Of a DNA stretch of 64,000 nt, positions 1 through 11,350 are shown piece after piece; the first letter of the stretch is position 1; each line of letters begins with the position of its first letter. The notes under the pieces are model-generated. The model saw nothing but the letters and a program-made list of their open reading frames with translations. It was not told where the DNA came from and made no database searches. This stretch comes from Streptococcus sanguinis (lineage in GTDB: Bacteria; Bacillota; Bacilli; Lactobacillales; Streptococcaceae). The stretch covers positions 1,982,501-2,046,500 of the forward strand of contig NZ_CP054570.1 in the NCBI RefSeq assembly GCF_013343115.1, given 5' to 3'. The translations under genes were made by a program, and so were the position numbers.

Positions 1-1278
1 TCACTTCTATGCGTTCCAGCGCTCCTCACGGTACACCTTCTCCACACATAGAACGCTCTCCTACCATACCTATAAAAGGTATCCACAGCTTCGGTAAATT
101 GTTTTAGCCCCGGTACATTTTCGGCGCAGGGTCACTCGACTAGTGAGCTATTACGCACTCTTTGAATGAATAGCTGCTTCTAAGCTAACATCCTAGTTGT
201 CTGTGCAACCCCACATCCTTTTCCACTTAACAATTATTTTGGGACCTTAGCTGGTGGTCTGGGCTGTTTCCCTTTCGACTACGGATCTTAGCACTCGCAG
301 TCTGACTGCCGACCATAATTCATTGGCATTCGGAGTTTATCTGAGATTGGTAATCCGGGATGGACCCCTCACCCAAACAGTGCTCTACCTCCAAGAATCT
401 TCATGTCGACGCTAGCCCTAAAGCTATTTCGGAGAGAACCAGCTATCTCCAAGTTCGTTTGGAATTTCTCCGCTACCCACAAGTCATCCAAGCACTTTTC
501 AACGTGCCCTGGTTCGGTCCTCCAGTGCGTTTTACCGCACCTTCAACCTGCTCATGGGTAGGTCACATGGTTTCGGGTCTACATCATGATACTAAAGCGC
601 CCTATTCAGACTCGGTTTCCCTACGGCTCCGTCTCTTCAACTTAACCTCGCATCATAACGTAACTCGCCGGTTCATTCTACAAAAGGCACGCTCTCACCC
701 ATGAACGGGCTCGAACTTGTTGTAGGCACACGGTTTCAGGTTCTATTTCACTCCCCTCCCGGGGTGCTTTTCACCTTTCCCTCACGGTACTGGTTCACTA
801 TCGGTCACTAGGGAGTATTTAGGGTTGGGAGATGGTCCTCCCAGATTCCGACGGGATTTCACGTGTCCCGCCGTACTCAGGATACTGCTAGGTACAGAAT
901 CTATTTAAAATACGAGGCTCTTACTCTCTTTGGCTGACTTTCCCAAGTCATTCTTCTATAAATTCTGAGTCCACAGCGCAGTCCTACAACCCCGAAGAGT
1001 AAACTCTTCGGTTTGCCCTTCTGCCTCTTCGCTCGCCGCTACTAAGGCAATCGCTTTTGCTTTCTCTTCCTGCAGCTACTTAGATGTTTCAGTTCACTGC
1101 GTCTTCCTCCTCATTCCCTTAACAGAAATGGGTAACAGGCATCAACCTGTTGGGTTCCCCCATTCGGACATCTCCGGATCGAAGCTTACTTACAGCTCCC
1201 CGAGGCATTTCGTCGTTTGTCACGTCCTTCATCGGCTCCTAGTGCCAAGGCATCCACCGTGCGCCCTTACTAACTTAA
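1..1278 (-). rRNA. rrl: 23S ribosomal RNA, 5' part (runs off the window start)
   Basis: On the minus strand the sequence begins near 1278 with the typical 23S 5' end (GTTAAGTTAGTAAGGGCGCA, then the conserved GGTGGATGCCTTGGC) and continues as conserved 23S sequence to position 1. Only the 5' part of the roughly 2.9-kb gene is present. It lies downstream of tRNA-Ala and 16S in the same transcript. Open frames seen in either direction here are by-products of rRNA sequence. Confidence 0.97.
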
Positions 1279-1406
1279 CCTTATTTTGACCTTTCAGTCT
1301 TAAACTCATTAATATTCACAGCGTTTTCGGTTTATTTTCTTGTTACTATTTGATATCGGTATTCAATTTTCAATGGACAAGTTCTTTATCTAGTCAAACT
1401 AGATAA

Positions 1407-1479
1407 TGGAGCCTAGCGGGATCGAACCGCTGACCTCCTGCGTGCAAAGCAGGCGCTCTCCCAGCTGAGCTAAGGCCCC
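1407..1479 (-). tRNA. tRNA-Ala (anticodon UGC)
   Basis: A 73-nt cloverleaf on the minus strand starts GGGGCCTTAGCTCAGCTGGG and ends GGTTCGATCCCGCTAGGCTCCA. The anticodon loop reads CTTTGCACG, giving anticodon TGC. It lies in the 16S-23S spacer as the only spacer tRNA, which is the usual arrangement in streptococci. It would be cut from the rRNA precursor by RNases P and Z. Confidence 0.97.
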
Positions 1480-1537
1480 ACATAGCCCTCTCAAAACTAA
1501 ACAAGACGCAAGTGCATTCCGTGTGTCCTTACGGACT

Positions 1538-3090
<1,553 letters not shown>

Positions 3091-3230
3091 AAAGTTTGAG
3101 TTCGCACTCATTACTGTCCACTGACAGATTTATTTTCGTTTTTTGACAGGTTACATATCTCTATGTCACCCTGCACTTGGTTCGTCTTGTTCAGTTTTCA
3201 AAGGGCTTTGTCTTTCGCGACAACTATATT

Positions 3231-3260
3231 AGTATATCACCTATACCCACCAACTGTCAA
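3231..3260 (-). promoter_or_regulatory. rRNA operon promoter
   Basis: The minus strand carries TTGACA (3255-3260), an 18-base spacer and TATACT (3231-3236), about 140 bases ahead of the mature 16S 5' end. A perfect -35 and a strong -10 fit an rrn promoter. No second promoter is obvious before the upstream gene's stop at 3324. Confidence 0.8.
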
Positions 3261-3323
3261 TACCTTTTTTGAAAAAAATTAAAAGTTTTCTAGAATTTTT
3301 TATTCATCAGAGGCTAGCCTCTA

Positions 3324-4577
3324 TTAAAGAGTGGGAAGATAAGCTTCCTCACCTAGTTGACGAGCTAATAAACCAGCTCTCGCCAGCTGAAGCAAAGTCT
3401 TTGTGAATTCATAAATATGATCTGTTTCACTTGCGGTTAACTCTTTTTTAGAAAACTTTCTTCTTAAAGCTTTGTAATCCCGACTTTCCTCCTGAAAGAA
3501 GGGAGCGTTTTGTAAATAGGCTTTTACACTTTCCAAATTTTCTAAAATACCAAGATGAAAAGCAGCAGAAGAAAAGGTTCTATCAAAAGGCTGAGTACAG
3601 ACACTCCGAAACTCTACTGTCCCCCGTGTCGTCAAATCTTGATACTGGTAACTTCTGTGATTCTTGAAGTCTGCTTCCCTTGGAGTCAAGTTTACTTTTT
3701 CACCTGAAAGGCTATAAGCTTCAATAGTTTTCTGGCTCAAGTATTCATTAGCAGCTATCGGATAGAAATAGTAGGATTTACCTTCACGTTCGGCAGTAAA
3801 AAGTGCTGATCTATTGAGATATGCAAAAAAATCATCTTCAGTTTGAAAATCTTTCGAATTCACACCCGCATTTTCCTGTAAAATGCCATGCATCGATTGC
3901 TCCCAGAAAATATCCCGAGCTATTTTTGTATCCCAAGAAGAATCCGAAAACTCTGAATTAGCAAAGAGGTATGCCTTAGCAGCTTCAATTTGATTGAAGA
4001 CATTGATAACAGTTAAATAATTTTCTCTTGAGACATCCAGCTGAACTTGACTCCCACAAATAAAAGCACCATATTCTGGATAATTGTGCAGACCATCCAT
4101 GTTCTTTCCCATAGCTAAATACTGCATCAACATTTCATATCTTGGATACTTAACTGGACTATTATCATTTTCTGCCCAGAAAGGATGAATTCCTTTACCT
4201 TGAATTTCATGGTTTTCTTTGCGTAGAATTGCCTGAATAATGCTCAGATAGTTCTTAAAACGCTCTTCAACTTCTTGAATTCTGCTAGCCTTGGCAAAAG
4301 CAAATTCCAAAGTATTGTAAGAGACCTCAAAAAGAATTCTGTCTTCATTTTTAGTAGATTTCAGTTGAATGGGATTCCCGTCTCTGTCAAATCGTTCTGC
4401 CTCAAAATCATACTCTTCCAACAGATGTTTTAAGAGATTTTTTGCAACATTTGTATCAGTCGCTCCGCCCTGGCTATTGACAATAGGAAATTCTAACTCA
4501 ATGCCAATGTATACCGTTGGATTTTCTTTGATATTCTTTAAATAGCGTTCTTTTAAAATTTGGATTGAATCCATCAT
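3324..4577 (-). CDS. glutamate-cysteine ligase family protein (stand-alone GCS-like)
   Basis: A 417-residue protein resembling the ligase domain of gamma-glutamylcysteine synthetases. It has an N-terminal YIGIELEFPIV segment (the Glu-rich metal/ATP-binding start of the fold) and a later RGTVEFRSVCTQPFD segment like those around substrate-binding residues of the family. There is no ATP-grasp glutathione synthetase domain, unlike the roughly 750-residue bifunctional GshF of many streptococci. ATG 4577 was chosen because AGGA sits 7 bases upstream, while ATG 4583 overlaps the Shine-Dalgarno. It lies alone between the ribosomal protein operon and the rRNA operon. The reaction (Glu + Cys + ATP, or another amine) is inferred from family only. 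Confidence 0.75.
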   Translation of the reverse strand: MMDSIQILKERYLKNIKENPTVYIGIELEFPIVNSQGGATDTNVAKNLLKHLLEEYDFEAERFDRDGNPIQLKSTKNEDRILFEVSYNTLEFAFAKASRIQEVEERFKNYLSIIQAILRKENHEIQGKGIHPFWAENDNSPVKYPRYEMLMQYLAMGKNMDGLHNYPEYGAFICGSQVQLDVSRENYLTVINVFNQIEAAKAYLFANSEFSDSSWDTKIARDIFWEQSMHGILQENAGVNSKDFQTEDDFFAYLNRSALFTAEREGKSYYFYPIAANEYLSQKTIEAYSLSGEKVNLTPREADFKNHRSYQYQDLTTRGTVEFRSVCTQPFDRTFSSAAFHLGILENLESVKAYLQNAPFFQEESRDYKALRRKFSKKELTASETDHIYEFTKTLLQLARAGLLARQLGEEAYLPTL

Positions 4578-4650
4578 TTCCATTTCCTATAAATTTTTGA
4601 TAGTGTTAAAGTATTATAACAAAATTTCAGGTATTTTCCTAGCCTCATGC

Positions 4651-4707
4651 AAAAACGCCTGCTTACGAAATTGTTTTTGCCTTAAAAGCAATTTCGTAAA
4701 CAAGCGT
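4651..4707 (-). terminator. terminator of the S10-spc-alpha operon
   Basis: A 19-bp near-perfect stem (4655-4673 with 4689-4707) is followed on the minus strand by GTTTTTGC. It lies about 120 bases after the rplQ stop and before the GCS-like gene, so it should end the ribosomal protein transcript. Confidence 0.85.
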
Positions 4708-4830
4708 CTACCTATTATCAACTATATGATGAGTGTTCCCGCTAGGAAAGAATCCTAGCGGTAGACCAGAGCTAGACTAAGAATAGAGATTCTATTCCAT
4801 CATCATAACACTCAACAAAGATTGATGATC

Positions 4831-5217
4831 TTAAACTAATTCGATGATTGCCATTGGCGCAGCATCTCCACGGCGCGGTTCAGTTTTCAGGATACGAGTA
4901 TATCCACCGTTGCGCTCTGCATAGCGTGGTGCAATCTCAGAGAACAATTTTTGAAGAGCAGTAGTTGTAGTATACTTTTCTGTTGCTTCATCATAGTTTT
5001 CTGATGCGATTTCATTACGTACAAAAGCTGCAGCTTGACGGCGAGCGTGCAAGTCTCCACGTTTGCCCAATGTAATCATTTTTTCTACTGTTTTACGGAT
5101 TTCTTTAGCACGAGCTTCAGTTGTCACGATTGATTCGTTGATCAGCAAATCAGTAGTCAAATCGCGAAGCATCGCTTTACGTTGCGAGCTAGTGCGTCCT
5201 AGTTTACGGTAAGCCAT
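4831..5217 (-). CDS. rplQ: 50S ribosomal protein L17
   Basis: This 128-residue protein starts [20 protein letters not shown], the L17 signature, and has normal length for Firmicutes. L17 sits near the peptide exit region of the large subunit. It is the last gene of the alpha operon, 11 bases after rpoA, and is followed by a strong terminator at 4651-4707. Confidence 0.98.
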   Translation of the reverse strand: MAYRKLGRTSSQRKAMLRDLTTDLLINESIVTTEARAKEIRKTVEKMITLGKRGDLHARRQAAAFVRNEIASENYDEATEKYTTTTALQKLFSEIAPRYAERNGGYTRILKTEPRRGDAAPMAIIELV

Positions 5218-5228
5218 GTATTCCTCCT

Positions 5229-6167
5229 TTATTTATCGTTTTTTAACCCCAGACCGAGATCAGCAAGTTTAACTTTTACTTCTTCCAGACTCTTGCGTCC
5301 CAAGTTACGAACTTTCATCATTTCAGGCTCAGATTTTTCTGTCAAATCAAATACAGTATTGATACCTGCACGTTTCAAACAGTTGTATGAGCGAACTGAC
5401 AAATCTAATTCTTCGATGGTCCGTTCCAAAATGCGGTCATCAGAAGTCTTTTCTGCTTCCTTCATAACGTCTGCAGCGATAGCTACTTCTGTCAGATTAG
5501 TGAAGAGATTCAAATGTTCCGTAAGGATGCGGGCTGAAAGTCCCAAAGCATCTTCTGGAATAATTGTTCCATTCGTTAAAATTTCAAGGGTTAGTTTGTC
5601 AAAACCATCGTTGCTACCAACACGAGCTGGCTCAACCTGGTAATTAACTTTTGTCACTGGCGTATAGATAGAATCCACCGCAAGTGTTCCCACTGGTGCA
5701 TCATCTTTCTTATTTTCATCTGCAGGCACATAACCACGACCGCTGTTGACAGTCATCGTTGCCTTAAAGCTTGCGCCTTCTCCGATTGTAAAGAGATAAT
5801 GATCAGGGTTTATAATTTCAATATCACTGTCTGTCAAAATGTCTCCGGCAGTTACTTCTGCTGGGCCTTCAACATCCAGTTCAATAATCTTTTCGTCTTG
5901 GACGTAAGATTTTACAGCAATCCCTTTGACGTTCAGAATAATTTGCATCACGTCTTCGCGGACACCGGAAATTGTATCAAACTCGTGCAAAACACCTTCA
6001 ATATTAATTGAAGTAACAGCAGCTCCTGGAAGTGAAGCCAAAAGCACACGGCGAAGAGAATTTCCCAGTGTTGTACCATAGCCACGCTCAAGCGGCTCTA
6101 CTACAAACTTGCCATAATCTTTATTTTCATCAATTTTTGTTATATTTGGTTTTTCAAACTCAATCAT
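5229..6167 (-). CDS. rpoA: DNA-directed RNA polymerase subunit alpha
   Basis: A 312-residue alpha subunit. The N-terminal dimerisation domain (about 1-225) includes [21 protein letters not shown] short acidic linker leads to the C-terminal helix-hairpin-helix domain (about 240-312, [20 protein letters not shown]), which contacts UP elements and activators. It scaffolds the beta and beta' subunits. The gene lies 45 bases after rpsK and 11 before rplQ, the standard alpha operon order. Confidence 0.99.
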   Translation of the reverse strand: MIEFEKPNITKIDENKDYGKFVVEPLERGYGTTLGNSLRRVLLASLPGAAVTSINIEGVLHEFDTISGVREDVMQIILNVKGIAVKSYVQDEKIIELDVEGPAEVTAGDILTDSDIEIINPDHYLFTIGEGASFKATMTVNSGRGYVPADENKKDDAPVGTLAVDSIYTPVTKVNYQVEPARVGSNDGFDKLTLEILTNGTIIPEDALGLSARILTEHLNLFTNLTEVAIAADVMKEAEKTSDDRILERTIEELDLSVRSYNCLKRAGINTVFDLTEKSEPEMMKVRNLGRKSLEEVKVKLADLGLGLKNDK

Positions 6168-6212
6168 TTGCTATACTCCCTCTTAAACGAAAAGCAGTGT
6201 AACGGTTGGTGA

Positions 6213-6596
6213 TTATACACGGCGACGTTTTGGAGGACGAGCACCATTGTGTGGTACAGGAGTCACATCACGAATAGCTGTTACTTCAAGACCAGCGGCA
6301 GCAAGAGCACGAATAGCAGACTCACGACCAGAACCTGGACCTTTTACAGTAACTTCAACTGATTTCAGACCGTGTTCCTGTGCAGATTTAGCAGCTGCTT
6401 CAGATGCCATTTGGGCAGCAAATGGTGTAGATTTACGAGAACCTTTAAATCCAAGAGCTCCAGCAGATGACCAAGCAATCGCGTTACCATGCACATCAGT
6501 AATCATAACAATAGTGTTATTAAATGTAGCGTGAATATGAGCAATACCGGATTCGATATTTTTCTTCACACGACGTTTACGTGTTGGTTTAGCCAA
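6213..6596 (-). CDS. rpsK: 30S ribosomal protein S11
   Basis: This 127-residue protein has the S11 core ([20 protein letters not shown]) and the closing segment [19 protein letters not shown]11 lies on the platform of the small subunit near the 3' end of 16S rRNA. It follows rpsM by 19 bases. Length and order are standard. Confidence 0.98.
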
Positions 6597-6615
6597 GACT
6601 TTTTACCTCCTTATA

Positions 6616-6981
6616 TTATTTTTTCTTACCTGCAATCGCAACAGCTTTACCTTTACGAGTGCGGGCGTTATTTTTAGTGTTTTGTCCACGGACAGGAAGT
6701 CCACGACGGTGACGGATTCCACGGTATGAACCGATTTCCATCAAACGTTTGATGTTCAAGTTTACTTCACGACGAAGGTCACCTTCAACTTTAATCGCAT
6801 CTACTTCACGACGGATAGCGTCTTCTTGTTCGATTGTAAGATCTTTTACACGAATATCTTCTGAAACTCCAGCAGCTGCCAAGATTTTCTTAGAAGTTGG
6901 AAGTCCGATACCGTACACATAAGTCAGTGAAACGACTACACGTTTGTCATTTGGAATGTCAACTCCAGCAATACGAGCCAT
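6616..6981 (-). CDS. rpsM: 30S ribosomal protein S13
   Basis: This 121-residue protein starts [19 protein letters not shown] and has [20 protein letters not shown], the S13 signature. Its basic C-terminal tail reaches the P-site tRNA, and S13 forms bridges to the large subunit from the 30S head. It lies 17 bases after rpmJ in the alpha operon. Confidence 0.98.
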   Translation of the reverse strand: MARIAGVDIPNDKRVVVSLTYVYGIGLPTSKKILAAAGVSEDIRVKDLTIEQEDAIRREVDAIKVEGDLRREVNLNIKRLMEIGSYRGIRHRRGLPVRGQNTKNNARTRKGKAVAIAGKKK

Positions 6982-6998
6982 TTTTTCTCCTTTCTATC

Positions 6999-7115
6999 TT
7001 ATCCTTGACGTTGTTTGTGTTTTGGATTTGCTGGGCAAATTACCATAACACGACCATTACGACGAATAACTTTGCAGTATTCGCAAATTGGTTTGACCGA
7101 TGGTCTTACTTTCAT
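6999..7115 (-). CDS. rpmJ: 50S ribosomal protein L36 (zinc-ribbon form)
   Basis: A small 38-residue frame, [20 protein letters not shown] followed by [18 protein letters not shown]. It has the L36 zinc ligands Cys-x2-Cys, Cys and His (C11, C14, C27, H33 by count). GGAGGG lies just upstream of the ATG at 7115. It sits between infA and rpsM as in other Firmicutes and is easily missed because of its size. Confidence 0.97.
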
Positions 7116-7137
7116 TTTTTCCCTCCAAGTTTTTCGA

Positions 7138-7356
7138 TTATTTAAAGCGGTATGTGATCCGTCCACGTGTCAAATCATAAGGACTCATTTCTACAGTCAC
7201 ACGGTCTCCCGCTAAAATACGAATATAGTTTTTACGAATTTTACCAGAAACTGTTGCTAAAATCTGATGTCCATTTTCAAGTTCAACCGTAAACATTGCA
7301 TTAGGCATTGTATCAACTACCTTGCCTTCAACCTCAATCACATCGTCTTTTGCCAC
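7138..7356 (-). CDS. infA: translation initiation factor IF-1
   Basis: A 72-residue single OB-fold protein starting (GTG)[20 protein letters not shown] and ending [10 protein letters not shown]-1 blocks the A site during initiation with IF-2 and IF-3. GTG at 7356 was chosen because GGAGGT precedes it at the right distance and the family begins exactly there. An in-frame ATG 54 bases upstream would add unrelated residues. A promoter for infA lies at 7430-7458. Confidence 0.97.
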
Positions 7357-7388
7357 GCAAAAGTACCTCCATAAATTTCGATTTGATC

Positions 7389-7404
7389 CCTCTGAGCACA
7401 GAGG
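7389..7404 (-). other. small hairpin in the infA leader
   Basis: A CCTCTG/CAGAGG hairpin with a 4-base loop lies between the internal promoter and the infA Shine-Dalgarno. Its function is unknown; it may only stabilise the leader. Confidence 0.4.
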
Positions 7405-7429
7405 TAACAATTATAAGTCAGACTAATTC

Positions 7430-7458
7430 ATTGTATCACTACTTGTCAAATATTGCAA
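7430..7458 (-). promoter_or_regulatory. internal promoter ahead of infA
   Basis: The minus strand shows TTGCAA (7453-7458), a 17-base spacer and TACAAT (7430-7435) with a TG one base upstream. It lies in the 117-base gap after adk. It would let infA-rpmJ-rpsM-rpsK-rpoA-rplQ be transcribed apart from the spc genes. Confidence 0.7.
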
Positions 7459-7473
7459 GCAGGAAAAACGCTT

Positions 7474-8112
7474 TTATTTCAAATTTGTCAAGACTTTTTC
7501 GATAGCTGAGAAGACATCATTAATATCTTGATTTCCTTGAATATCATGGACCAGACCTTTGCTGCGATAGTGATCAATAATCGGCTGACCCTGAGCGATA
7601 TTGACATCCAAACGACGTTTAACTGTCTCAGGCTTGTCATCTTCACGCTGGTAATAATCCTCTTCCTTGTAGTCTGCTGGCGGATTGAAGACCTTGTGGA
7701 AGGTTTCACCTGTTTCACGATGGATAATCCGACCGCTCAAACGCTCCAGTAAGCTGTTAGGATCCACTTCGATATTGATAACTCCGTCCAAAGCCAAATC
7801 AAGCTCTGCTAGTGTTTGATCCAAGGCATTTGCTTGCTCAATCGTGCGCGGATAGCCATCCAAGAGGAAGCCTGTTTGCTTAATATCATCCTGGCTCAAG
7901 CGCTCTTTGACAATGCCGTTTGTCACTTGGTCTGGAACCAACTCGCCCTTGTCAATATATGACTTGGCTAAAACGCCCATCTCTGTTTGGTTAGCAATCG
8001 CTGCACGGAACATATCTCCAGTCGAAATATGCGCAACATTGAAATGCTCAACGATTTTAGCAGCTTGAGTTCCTTTACCAGCACCTGGTAAGCCCATAAT
8101 CAAAAGATTCAT
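7474..8112 (-). CDS. adk: adenylate kinase
   Basis: This 212-residue protein catalyses ATP + AMP = 2 ADP in the cytoplasm. The P-loop [10 protein letters not shown] lies at about residues 7-16, and DGYPRT and [13 protein letters not shown] mark the AMP-binding and LID regions. The LID (about 127-160) has no cysteine quartet, so it is not the zinc-binding form found in bacilli. It follows secY in the spc operon after a 173-base gap with a terminator-like hairpin. Confidence 0.98.
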   Translation of the reverse strand: MNLLIMGLPGAGKGTQAAKIVEHFNVAHISTGDMFRAAIANQTEMGVLAKSYIDKGELVPDQVTNGIVKERLSQDDIKQTGFLLDGYPRTIEQANALDQTLAELDLALDGVINIEVDPNSLLERLSGRIIHRETGETFHKVFNPPADYKEEDYYQREDDKPETVKRRLDVNIAQGQPIIDHYRSKGLVHDIQGNQDINDVFSAIEKVLTNLK

Positions 8113-8170
8113 GATTGGTCTCCTTTTTTGTTTTTAAAGCAATCTATTAAACCGATTAATAAACTCGTTT

Positions 8171-8221
8171 AAAAACAAAATAGAAGGGGGTGAGTCTACT
8201 CTGTCCCCTTTTATTTTGTTT
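8171..8221 (-). terminator. terminator-like hairpin between secY and adk
   Basis: A stem of about 17 bp pairs 8173-8189 with 8205-8221, with one mismatch. On the minus strand it ends in TTTTGTTTTTAAACG, as an intrinsic terminator would. It lies in mid-operon, so it may attenuate adk expression or protect the secY mRNA end. Confidence 0.65.
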
Positions 8222-8285
8222 ATTTTCGGTTCAAGAAAGGTTATCTGAACGGGCTTCTCATTAGAAAAGCTATTCAAAAAGTCCC

Positions 8286-9593
8286 TTACTCTGAAGTATC
8301 CATAAAGCCGACATACTTTCTCTTCAGCAGGTAGCCTTCTAGCTGTTTCATTCCCTCAATACCGGTTGAGATGATGATCAAGAGACTGGTTCCTCCAAGA
8401 GCAACGGCATCTGTCAATCCAAATACATCTTTAGCCAAAATAGGCAGGATAGAAATGAAACCTAGGAAGAGAGATCCCACTGTTGCCAAACGACGAAGCA
8501 GCTTAGACATATAGTCTTCTGTTCCTTTACCTGGACGAACACCTGGAATGTAGGCTCCGCTCTTTTGCAGATTTTCTGCTGTCTTCTCTGGATTAATCTG
8601 TACAAAAGTATAGAAGAATGTAAAGAGGACAATCAGGAAGGCGTACATGAACATGCCACTAATGGTCGTTGTTGCCAAAAGTGACTGAGCTGTCTTAACC
8701 CAATCTGCGTCATAGCCCAAGGCACTGACAACTTGGAAAATCGCTGCCGGTGCAGCTGTAATCGAGCTGGCAAAGATTACTGGAATAACCCCAGCCGGAT
8801 TGACTTTCAGTGGCAGATAGGAGCTAGAAGGTGCACCCTTAGCTACTTTCGTATACTGAATTGGAATTTTATATTCAGCCTGCTGTACAAAGGTTGTAAA
8901 GTAAATGATAAGCAGGACTGCCACAATCAGAATCCCTACAAAAATGAAAGATGAAGTCAAGCGTTCACTAGGAATATTTACAAAGTAATCTTCATAGATA
9001 CCTTTAATCATATCAGGGATAGCTGAAACGATACCAGCAAAGATGATCATGGAAACGCCATTTCCGTAACCCTTGTCTGTAATCTGCTCACCCAGCCAAG
9101 TTACAATCATTGAACCAGTTGCTAGAAGAACGCAAATCAAAGCGTAGGTCTGCACATTAGGATTGGCAACCAGATTAGCTCTTGAGAGAGTATCAAAACC
9201 AGCGGTAATCCCAATTGCCTGCACAAAGGCCAAAACTAGGGCGATATAACGGGTCGCTTGATTCAGCTTCCTCCGTCCCACTTCCCCTTGCTTGCCCCAC
9301 TCTACAAACTTCGGAAGCAAGTCCATTTGCAGCAGCTGAACAACGATCGAAGCTGTGATGTAAGGACTGACTCCAAGTGCAAAGACAGAGAAGTTGCGCA
9401 TGGCGTTACCAGAGACCAGGCTTAGCATATTCAGGAATGGCAAATCATTCAAATTGCTTAAGGCTTTGGCATTAATCCCCGGAACCGTTATGGTTGTACC
9501 GATACGGAAAACTAAGATAATAAAAATCGTGAACAGAATCTTAGATCGTACCTGTTTGATTTTAAATGCGTCTTTTAATAGTTTGAAAAACAT
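8286..9593 (-). CDS. secY: preprotein translocase subunit SecY
   Basis: A 435-residue integral membrane protein with about ten hydrophobic helices, the channel core of the Sec translocon. It has MFFKLLKDAFKIKQVRSKIL at the start, the ILVFRIGTTITVPGI first helix, a plug region after it, and GVRPGKGTEDYMSKLLRRLA in a cytoplasmic loop. It lies 12 bases after rplO, as is standard. It works with SecE, SecG and SecA encoded elsewhere. Confidence 0.98.
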   Translation of the reverse strand: MFFKLLKDAFKIKQVRSKILFTIFIILVFRIGTTITVPGINAKALSNLNDLPFLNMLSLVSGNAMRNFSVFALGVSPYITASIVVQLLQMDLLPKFVEWGKQGEVGRRKLNQATRYIALVLAFVQAIGITAGFDTLSRANLVANPNVQTYALICVLLATGSMIVTWLGEQITDKGYGNGVSMIIFAGIVSAIPDMIKGIYEDYFVNIPSERLTSSFIFVGILIVAVLLIIYFTTFVQQAEYKIPIQYTKVAKGAPSSSYLPLKVNPAGVIPVIFASSITAAPAAIFQVVSALGYDADWVKTAQSLLATTTISGMFMYAFLIVLFTFFYTFVQINPEKTAENLQKSGAYIPGVRPGKGTEDYMSKLLRRLATVGSLFLGFISILPILAKDVFGLTDAVALGGTSLLIIISTGIEGMKQLEGYLLKRKYVGFMDTSE

Positions 9594-9605
9594 AGGTCAC
9601 CTCGC

Positions 9606-10046
9606 TTAGATGACTTCCACTGAACCACCTTTAGCAGTGATAGCTTCTTCAGCTGATTTAGAGAATTTAGCTGCCTTAACAGTCAATTTCTTTGTCAATT
9701 CTCCGTTACCAAGAATCTTGATACCTGATTTTTCAGCTTTTACAATACCTGCTTCGATGAGAACAACTGGTGTTACTTCAGCGCCATCTTCAAAGGCGTT
9801 CAGTTGGTCAAGGTTAACAATCGCATATTCTTTGCGGTTGATGTTCAAGAAACCACGTTTTGGAAGACGACGGAACAATGGAGTTTGTCCACCTTCAAAA
9901 CCAAGGCGAACGCCGCCACCGCTACGAGCTTTTTGACCTTTTTGACCACGGCCAGATGTTTTACCGTTACCAGATGATGTACCACGACCAACACGGTTGC
10001 GGACTTTACGAGAACCTGCAGCAGGTTGTAATTCATGAAGTTTCAT
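9606..10046 (-). CDS. rplO: 50S ribosomal protein L15
   Basis: A 146-residue protein starting [20 protein letters not shown] with the Gly/Arg-rich [20 protein letters not shown] region that threads into 23S rRNA. The start at 10046 was chosen by family homology and because a GGAGAAAT Shine-Dalgarno precedes it; the longer frame from 10085 adds unrelated residues. A 154-base gap with two hairpins separates it from rpmD. Confidence 0.97.
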   Translation of the reverse strand: MKLHELQPAAGSRKVRNRVGRGTSSGNGKTSGRGQKGQKARSGGGVRLGFEGGQTPLFRRLPKRGFLNINRKEYAIVNLDQLNAFEDGAEVTPVVLIEAGIVKAEKSGIKILGNGELTKKLTVKAAKFSKSAEEAITAKGGSVEVI

Positions 10047-10083
10047 TATATTATTTCTCCTCTTTTGTAAAATGCTAGCGCTC

Positions 10084-10165
10084 ATATAGGAGAAAAGGTG
10101 TCTCCTATATAAACTCGCCTATACATATATTTAGTTTTAGGGGCTGAGAAAATCCCATCCCCTAA
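10084..10165 (-). other. paired hairpins between rpmD and rplO
   Basis: Two perfect inverted repeats lie in this 154-base gap: ATATAGGAGA with TCTCCTATAT (10084-10110) and TTAGGGG with CCCCTAA (10137-10165). Neither has a long U-tract. They may be processing or stability signals; function unknown. Confidence 0.55.
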
Positions 10166-10200
10166 CGTATTTTAATTTAAAGTTGTTAAATCAGCAAAGC

Positions 10201-10383
10201 TTATTTAACTTCTTCAACAGTTACCAAGTGTGATACTGCAGTAATCATACCGCGTACTGCTGGATTATCTTCTTTGATAACTGAGCTGTTCAATTTGCCA
10301 AGTCCAAGTGCTACAACAGTTTTACGTTGTGACGGGATGCGTCCGATTGGAGACTTAGTCAAAGTAATTTTAATTTGAGCCAT
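10201..10383 (-). CDS. rpmD: 50S ribosomal protein L30
   Basis: A 60-residue protein starting [20 protein letters not shown] and continuing [12 protein letters not shown], full length for the bacterial family. AAAGGGG precedes the ATG at 10383, which decides the start. It lies 13 bases after rpsE. L30 binds 23S and 5S rRNA regions near the central protuberance. Confidence 0.97.
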   Translation of the reverse strand: MAQIKITLTKSPIGRIPSQRKTVVALGLGKLNSSVIKEDNPAVRGMITAVSHLVTVEEVK

Positions 10384-10396
10384 GTTATCCCCTTTC

Positions 10397-10891
10397 TTAT
10401 GCCAAGTCAGAAACTGAAATACCACGAAGGGCAGCAACTTCTTCAGCGCGTTTTAATTGTTTCAAACCTTCAACAGTTGCGCGAACGATGTTGATTGGAG
10501 TGTTAGAGCCAAGAGATTTAGATGTAACATCTGCTACACCTGCCAACTCGATGACTGCACGAACCGCACCACCAGCAGCAACTCCAGAACCCTCAACAGC
10601 TGGCTTAAGCAATACTTTAGCTCCGCCAAATTCTGAAAGAACTTCGTGAGGAATTGTTGTGCCAACCATTGGTACTTCAATCAAATTCTTCTTCGCATCT
10701 TCAACTGCTTTGCGGATTGCTTCTGGTACTTCTTGAGCTTTACCAGTACCGAAGCCAACACGACCATTGCGATCACCAACAACTACAAGAGCTGCAAAGC
10801 GAAGACGACGTCCACCTTTAACAACTTTTGTAACACGGTTGATGGCAACTAAACGTTCTTCAAGTTCAACTGCGTTGTCTTTAAATGCCAT
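10397..10891 (-). CDS. rpsE: 30S ribosomal protein S5
   Basis: A 164-residue protein with the N-terminal double-stranded RNA-binding domain ([20 protein letters not shown], about 18-37) and the C-terminal S5 fold ending VSDLA. S5 sits by the mRNA entry channel and affects decoding accuracy. It lies 17 bases after rplR. Confidence 0.98.
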
Positions 10892-10908
10892 TTTCTAGTG
10901 TCCTCCTC

Positions 10909-11265
10909 TTAGAATTTCAATCCGTTTTCACGAGCTGCATCAGCCAAAGCTTTTACACGTCCGTGATAGAGATATCCACCGCGGTCGAAGACGACTTCAG
11001 AAATACCTTTAGCAACTGCACGTTCAGCAACGAGCTTACCAACAACAACGGCTTGTTCTGTTTTAGTTCCTTTTGAAACTTCTTTGTCAAGAGTTGAAGC
11101 GCTTGCGAGCGTTACACCCGCTACGTCATCAATCACTTGAGCGTAGATGCCTGTATTAGAACGGAATACGTTCAAACGTGGGCGATCAGCAGTTCCAGAG
11201 AGTTTTCCGCGAACGCGACGGTGGCGTTTTTGGCGGATTTTATTTTTATCTGGTTTCGTAATCAC
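10909..11265 (-). CDS. rplR: 50S ribosomal protein L18 (GTG start)
   Basis: A 118-residue protein beginning (GTG)[20 protein letters not shown] and ending [10 protein letters not shown]. It binds 5S rRNA with L5. The GTG at 11265 was chosen: AGAGG lies 8 bases upstream and the family begins here. The GTG at 11274 overlaps that Shine-Dalgarno, so it is unlikely. It lies 85 bases after rplF. Confidence 0.95.
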   Translation of the reverse strand: MITKPDKNKIRQKRHRRVRGKLSGTADRPRLNVFRSNTGIYAQVIDDVAGVTLASASTLDKEVSKGTKTEQAVVVGKLVAERAVAKGISEVVFDRGGYLYHGRVKALADAARENGLKF

Positions 11266-11350
11266 AATTTTCACCTCTTAATTTTAATCTTGTGCTTATG
11301 CACAACCTTGGGAAACAGCTTGTTTGGCTGAAAAAATCAGCCAGACAAGA

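Noticed and set aside
7357..7410. ATG start for IF-1 adding 18 residues
   Set aside because: The extra residues span the leader hairpin and ribosome binding site; the GTG start gives the exact family length.
10047..10085. Longer start for L15 adding 13 residues
   Set aside because: Family members begin MKLHEL and a Shine-Dalgarno precedes that ATG.
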